Part shown: one piece after another, positions 5,602-6,938 of the stretch
Layout: each line of letters starts with the position of its first letter
Position numbering within the stretch: the stretch's first letter is position 1
Origin: Sporichthyaceae bacterium
Lineage (GTDB): Bacteria; Actinomycetota; Actinomycetes; JACCUZ01
DNA: 6,938 nucleotides
Assembly (NCBI GenBank): GCA_013698395.1
Contig: JACCUZ010000211.1
Location: 1-6,938 of the forward strand
Direction of reading: 5' to 3'
Program-made: the position numbers and the translations under genes
Notes under the pieces: model-generated
The model's database searches: none
Seen by the model: only the letters and a program-made list of their open reading frames with translations
Told to the model about the DNA's origin: nothing

Positions 5602-5625
5602 CAAACGCCGCCGATGATCAATGCT
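5598..5625 (+). promoter_or_regulatory. Possible promoter for the PPOX-like gene
   Basis: TTGACA at 5598-5603 matches the -35 consensus exactly. AATGCT at 5620-5625, 16 bp away, is a weak -10 candidate matching at A2, T3 and T6. It overlaps the cyclase stop codon. If real, transcription would start near 5632 and only the ATG at 5651 would be translated. The weak -10 keeps confidence low. Confidence 0.3.
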
Positions 5626-5650
5626 GGACACACGTCGTAGCGTGCTTTCC

Positions 5651-6175
5651 ATGTTGGAGACCGCCGACGAGATGGCCACCTTGCAGAGTCTTCTGGACGC
5701 CTCCCACGGGTCCTCCACCGATCACCTGCGAAGCATCATCAACGATGAGCGCAGGCTCTCGGCGCGAGACCTTGTCGCACTGCTGACCGGTATGAAGGTC
5801 ATCAGCGTCGCCACCGTCACTGCCCGCGGCGAGCCCCGCATCAGCGCGTTGGACGGCCACTTCCTCCATGGCACCTGGTCCTTCAGTACGGGCTCCACCG
5901 CCGCGAAAGCGCGGCACATGCGTGCCCGGCCGTCGGTCAGTGTCGCTCATGTGGACAACGAGGAGCTGGGCGTGTTCAGTCACGGCCGGGTGGAGCGGAT
6001 GCGTGAAGGCGACCACGACTGGGCGGAGACGATCGGCCACTGGACCGCCCACTACGGCAGCTCACCGCTTACGTGGGACGACGACATCCACATGTACCGC
6101 TACCACCCACACTGGATGGTGGGCTACGCCTGGAAGCGAACCGAACTGCTGGCGCAACGCGGCGTTGATTCGTGA
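5651..6175 (+). CDS. Pyridoxamine 5'-phosphate oxidase-like flavin split-barrel protein
   Basis: From ATG 5651 the product is 174 residues, cytoplasmic. Residues 1-30 form a helical N-terminus (MLETADEMATLQSLLDASHG). VISVATVTARGEPRISALDG (50-69) and the following strands to about residue 112 fit the PPOX/FMN-binding split-barrel pattern of hydrophobic ATVT, G-x-P, and a conserved basic region (KARHMRARPSVSVAH, 86-100). HGRVERM and the remaining C-terminal segment complete the barrel and end WMVGYAWKRTELL. Such proteins bind FMN or F420, or sometimes haem, and many actinobacterial members act on small redox substrates; the ligand here cannot be chosen. An ATG at 5621 and a GTG at 5642 are in frame upstream. 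I prefer 5651 because relatives as I recall them start MLET; none of the candidates has a good Shine-Dalgarno. It follows the cyclase on the same strand and converges on the response regulator with an 11-bp gap. Confidence 0.82.
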   Translation: MLETADEMATLQSLLDASHGSSTDHLRSIINDERRLSARDLVALLTGMKVISVATVTARGEPRISALDGHFLHGTWSFSTGSTAAKARHMRARPSVSVAHVDNEELGVFSHGRVERMREGDHDWAETIGHWTAHYGSSPLTWDDDIHMYRYHPHWMVGYAWKRTELLAQRGVDS

Positions 6176-6186
6176 CCGCGTACAGG

Positions 6187-6894
6187 TCAACGCCCCGCGG
6201 TGGGCAACTCCGCCTCGCCACTGGGCTGGAGCCACGCGAGCACGGCCTGGACGCGGCGGTGGCTCTCGGCGCTCTCGGCCAGTCCGAGCTTGGTGAAGAT
6301 GCGACCCGTCACGGCCTCGACCGTCTTCTCGCTGATGTAGAGCGTGGCGGCAACCGACCGGTTTGAGCGCCCTTCGGCCACCAGGCTCAGGACGTCACGT
6401 TCGCGTGGCGTGAGCGTCGCCAGCGGCTCGTCGGCCCGCTTGCGCCGCAACAGGTGCTCTATGACCTGCGGGTCGATCGCCGATCCGCCGGCACCGACCC
6501 GGCGGATCGCGTCGCCAAGCTCCGCGGGGCTGAGCACCCGGTCCTTGAGCAGGTAGCCGACGCCCTGCGCGCCGCTAGCCAGCAGGTCGATGGCGTACCT
6601 CGTCTCCAGGTGGTGGGAGAGAACCAGGATCCCGATCGATGTCCCGTACTCGGCCCTGATGTCTCGCGCCGCCGCCAGGCCCTCGACGCTGTGGGTCGGC
6701 GGCATCCGGACGTCAACCACGACAACGTCTGGCCGGGTGTGCCGCACCAGCTCCAGCAATGCCGGGACGTCGGCCGCCTCCCCCGCGACCTCCATGCCCT
6801 GCTGGCGCAACAGTTCCGCGAGCCCAGCTCGGACGGGCCTGGGAAGGCCGCCGAGGATCGGTTCCTCATCCGCTGGCATGACTTCTCGGTCCAT
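6187..6894 (-). CDS. NarL/LuxR-family two-component response regulator
   Basis: This is a 235-residue cytoplasmic DNA-binding regulator. The receiver domain spans about 4-125. The acidic pocket is Asp9/Glu10/Glu11 (PADEEP). The phosphoacceptor is Asp61 in VVVDVRMPPTHS, followed by the switch Ser93 (VLSHH) and the conserved Lys117 (YLLKDRV). Residues 158-222 form the LuxR helix-turn-helix, starting LTPRERDVL and including GRSNRSVAATLYISEKTVEA. The MPPTHS and GVGYLLKDRV signatures are typical of the actinobacterial subgroup paired with membrane histidine kinases. There is an apparent 7-residue insertion (GGLPRPV, 15-21) between the acidic pocket and helix alpha1 compared with the usual spacing. 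ATG 6894 is used; a second in-frame ATG lies at 6879, and the frame stays open to the right edge. Any kinase gene would lie beyond 6938. The regulon is unknown. Confidence 0.9.
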   Translation of the reverse strand: MDREVMPADEEPILGGLPRPVRAGLAELLRQQGMEVAGEAADVPALLELVRHTRPDVVVVDVRMPPTHSVEGLAAARDIRAEYGTSIGILVLSHHLETRYAIDLLASGAQGVGYLLKDRVLSPAELGDAIRRVGAGGSAIDPQVIEHLLRRKRADEPLATLTPRERDVLSLVAEGRSNRSVAATLYISEKTVEAVTGRIFTKLGLAESAESHRRVQAVLAWLQPSGEAELPTAGR

Positions 6895-6938
6895 AGCCCG
6901 CAGGGTTCTTGAGGGACGCTCAGCCCACGCTCTCCGAC

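Overview
The window looks like chromosomal DNA from a high-GC actinobacterium. Codon third positions are strongly G/C, several genes have Shine-Dalgarno sequences with GTG or ATG starts, and the protein types fit (a Cys4-plus-class III cyclase protein, a Tat-lipoprotein dioxygenase, a NarL-type regulator). A soil actinomycete is plausible, but no genus can be fixed from the sequence. No rRNA, tRNA, CRISPR array, transposase or phage gene was found.

Layout, left to right. 1-473 has no convincing gene but holds short direct repeats. 474-1115 (+) is an intact class I SAM methyltransferase. It is bracketed by two imperfect 33-bp direct repeats (114-146 and 1157-1189). 1301-1761 (+) encodes a membrane-anchored PepSY-type protein broken by a one-base frameshift. 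1833-2647 (+) is a Tat-exported, lipoprotein-type intradiol ring-cleavage dioxygenase. It has all four iron ligands but is also broken by a one-base frameshift near its 3' end, and it is followed by a hairpin (2670-2689). 2714-2975 (-) is the gutted relic of an FAD-linked (berberine-bridge type) oxidoreductase. Only about 75 codons survive in three frames, still behind what looks like its own ribosome binding site. 3102-3896 (+) is an intact alpha/beta hydrolase that diverges from this relic. 3938-4678 (-) is a classical short-chain dehydrogenase, convergent with the hydrolase. 4801-5601 (+) is a class III nucleotide cyclase with an N-terminal Cys4 module. 5651-6175 (+) is a pyridoxamine-oxidase-like flavin split-barrel protein. 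6187-6894 (-) is a NarL/LuxR response regulator whose cognate kinase, if any, lies outside the window.

How the genes fit together. The PepSY and dioxygenase genes look like one transcription unit (11 bp between the PepSY stop and the next Shine-Dalgarno), and the SDR and cyclase genes diverge from a shared 122-bp region. The dioxygenase, FAD oxidoreductase, hydrolase and SDR are all redox or hydrolytic enzymes of the kind found in catabolic gene neighbourhoods, but no single pathway can be named.

The most notable feature is that all three genes between 1301 and 2975 are damaged while their neighbours are intact. This is either a local zone of gene decay or, for the two single-base frameshifts, assembly error. 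The FAD oxidoreductase relic cannot be explained by single-base errors. No clearly new system was found. The best leads are the decay zone, the apparent ACG start of the dioxygenase, the repeats around the methyltransferase and a 7-residue insertion in the response regulator receiver domain.
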